From Nectonema munidae (lineage: Eukaryota > Nematomorpha > Nectonematoida > Nectonematidae), in the NCBI GenBank assembly GCA_030549495.1, contig JAUIRK010000052.1, positions 661,208-725,207 on the forward strand: a stretch of 64,000 nt of DNA, written 5' to 3'. Positions 63,445-64,000 of the stretch are shown piece after piece. Within the stretch, counting starts at the first letter, position 1. Every line of letters starts with the position of its first letter. A program made the translations under genes and the position numbers. The notes under the pieces are model-generated. The model had not been told where the DNA came from. It ran no database searches and saw nothing but the letters and a program-made list of their open reading frames with translations.

Positions 63445-64000
63445 AGAAATCAATAAAGAAGATGCGGGAAAACTTTTTACCCTTTTAAAATAAACTTAAT
63501 TTAATAAACTTTTAAATAAACTACAATTCTTTCAAAATAAAATTTTGAGAAGGGTATTTAATATTTTTATGAAATTTTAAAAAATACTTCTGATCATTAT
63601 TAACTTCAGAGTTAGCGGCATTCATTTCAATCTTTTCAATATGAATTATCACAGAAAGTTTAAGGCCCTTAGATTCAAGATACATAAAATTTAACAAATA
63701 GATGTCTCATTTTTAAAATGAAAATCTATATGAGAACTAAAAGTTATTCTGATTAAATGAAAAAAATTTGTTTAAAATTTTACGCTTAGAATGTTGAATG
63801 TTTTCATTATTATTGCTCATCATATTAAAAATTGCACACTTTATAGGTTTAGGAAAACCTAATGAGTTTAAATTTCTTTATGAATAGTTATAATTAACGT
63901 ACTTTAATTCACAATAACTAAACTATTATAGGGGAAAATTGATTCATTGGTTCTTTATGTCGCATTCCTCCTTGAGATGATTCAAAATTTACATTGATCT
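63445..64000. promoter_or_regulatory. Upstream region of PTCD3
   Basis: The leader directly before the ATG is AT-rich. No TATA box or other core element can be fixed. No further gene starts before the window ends. Confidence 0.4.

Overview
This window looks like nuclear DNA from an invertebrate animal, most likely an arthropod. The sequence is very AT-rich. It has long introns with GT-AG splice sites, a spliced SBK-type kinase-fold gene and a gene for the mitochondrial ribosomal protein PTCD3/mS39. It also holds a dense, old population of DNA transposons (piggyBac, hAT, Tigger/pogo, Merlin), non-LTR retrotransposon pieces, tRNA-derived SINEs and microsatellites. There is no rRNA gene, no CRISPR array and no bacterial-style operon. 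The species cannot be fixed from the sequence; a crustacean or another arthropod is an inference. Layout: bases 1-1683 are a broken piggyBac element with a short hAT element inserted in its last codons. Bases 2130-2967 are a second short hAT with a near-perfect 8-bp target duplication. Bases 3962-24566 hold the best new gene here: a four-exon minus-strand gene for a 362-residue SBK (SH3-binding kinase) family protein. Its DFG motif is changed to GFD and its glycine loop is eroded, so it is probably a pseudokinase. Its introns hold SINEs, a second piggyBac, small MITEs and a dispersed repeat ending in a 28-bp minisatellite. A Merlin element with perfect 29-bp ends and a perfect 8-bp target duplication sits directly upstream of the first coding exon. 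Bases 25-38 kb are mostly empty AT-rich DNA. They contain a GC-richer, repeat-punctuated stretch (26.6-27.3 kb), a Tigger MITE, a perfect 245-bp GAA tract and a LINE tail. Bases 38.3-41.9 kb are an SCAND3/ZBED-like hAT transposase split by a LINE. Bases 43.7-46.6 kb are a nearly complete Tigger element with matching ends. From 49 to 53 kb there are coding-like pieces of unknown identity, including a TATA-driven small membrane-anchored ORF, followed by G-rich tracts and two nested hAT MITEs. Bases 58.5-60.5 kb are a 2.0-kb element with about 175-bp inverted ends that carries remains of an orphan arthropod/cnidarian protein family. It is the strongest candidate for a poorly described mobile-element type. 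The window ends with intronless PTCD3 (61231-63444, minus). Only the kinase-like gene and PTCD3 look like intact host genes; they are about 37 kb apart and there is no sign that they work together. Most of the remaining structure is mobile-element fossils at different stages of decay, several nested inside each other.
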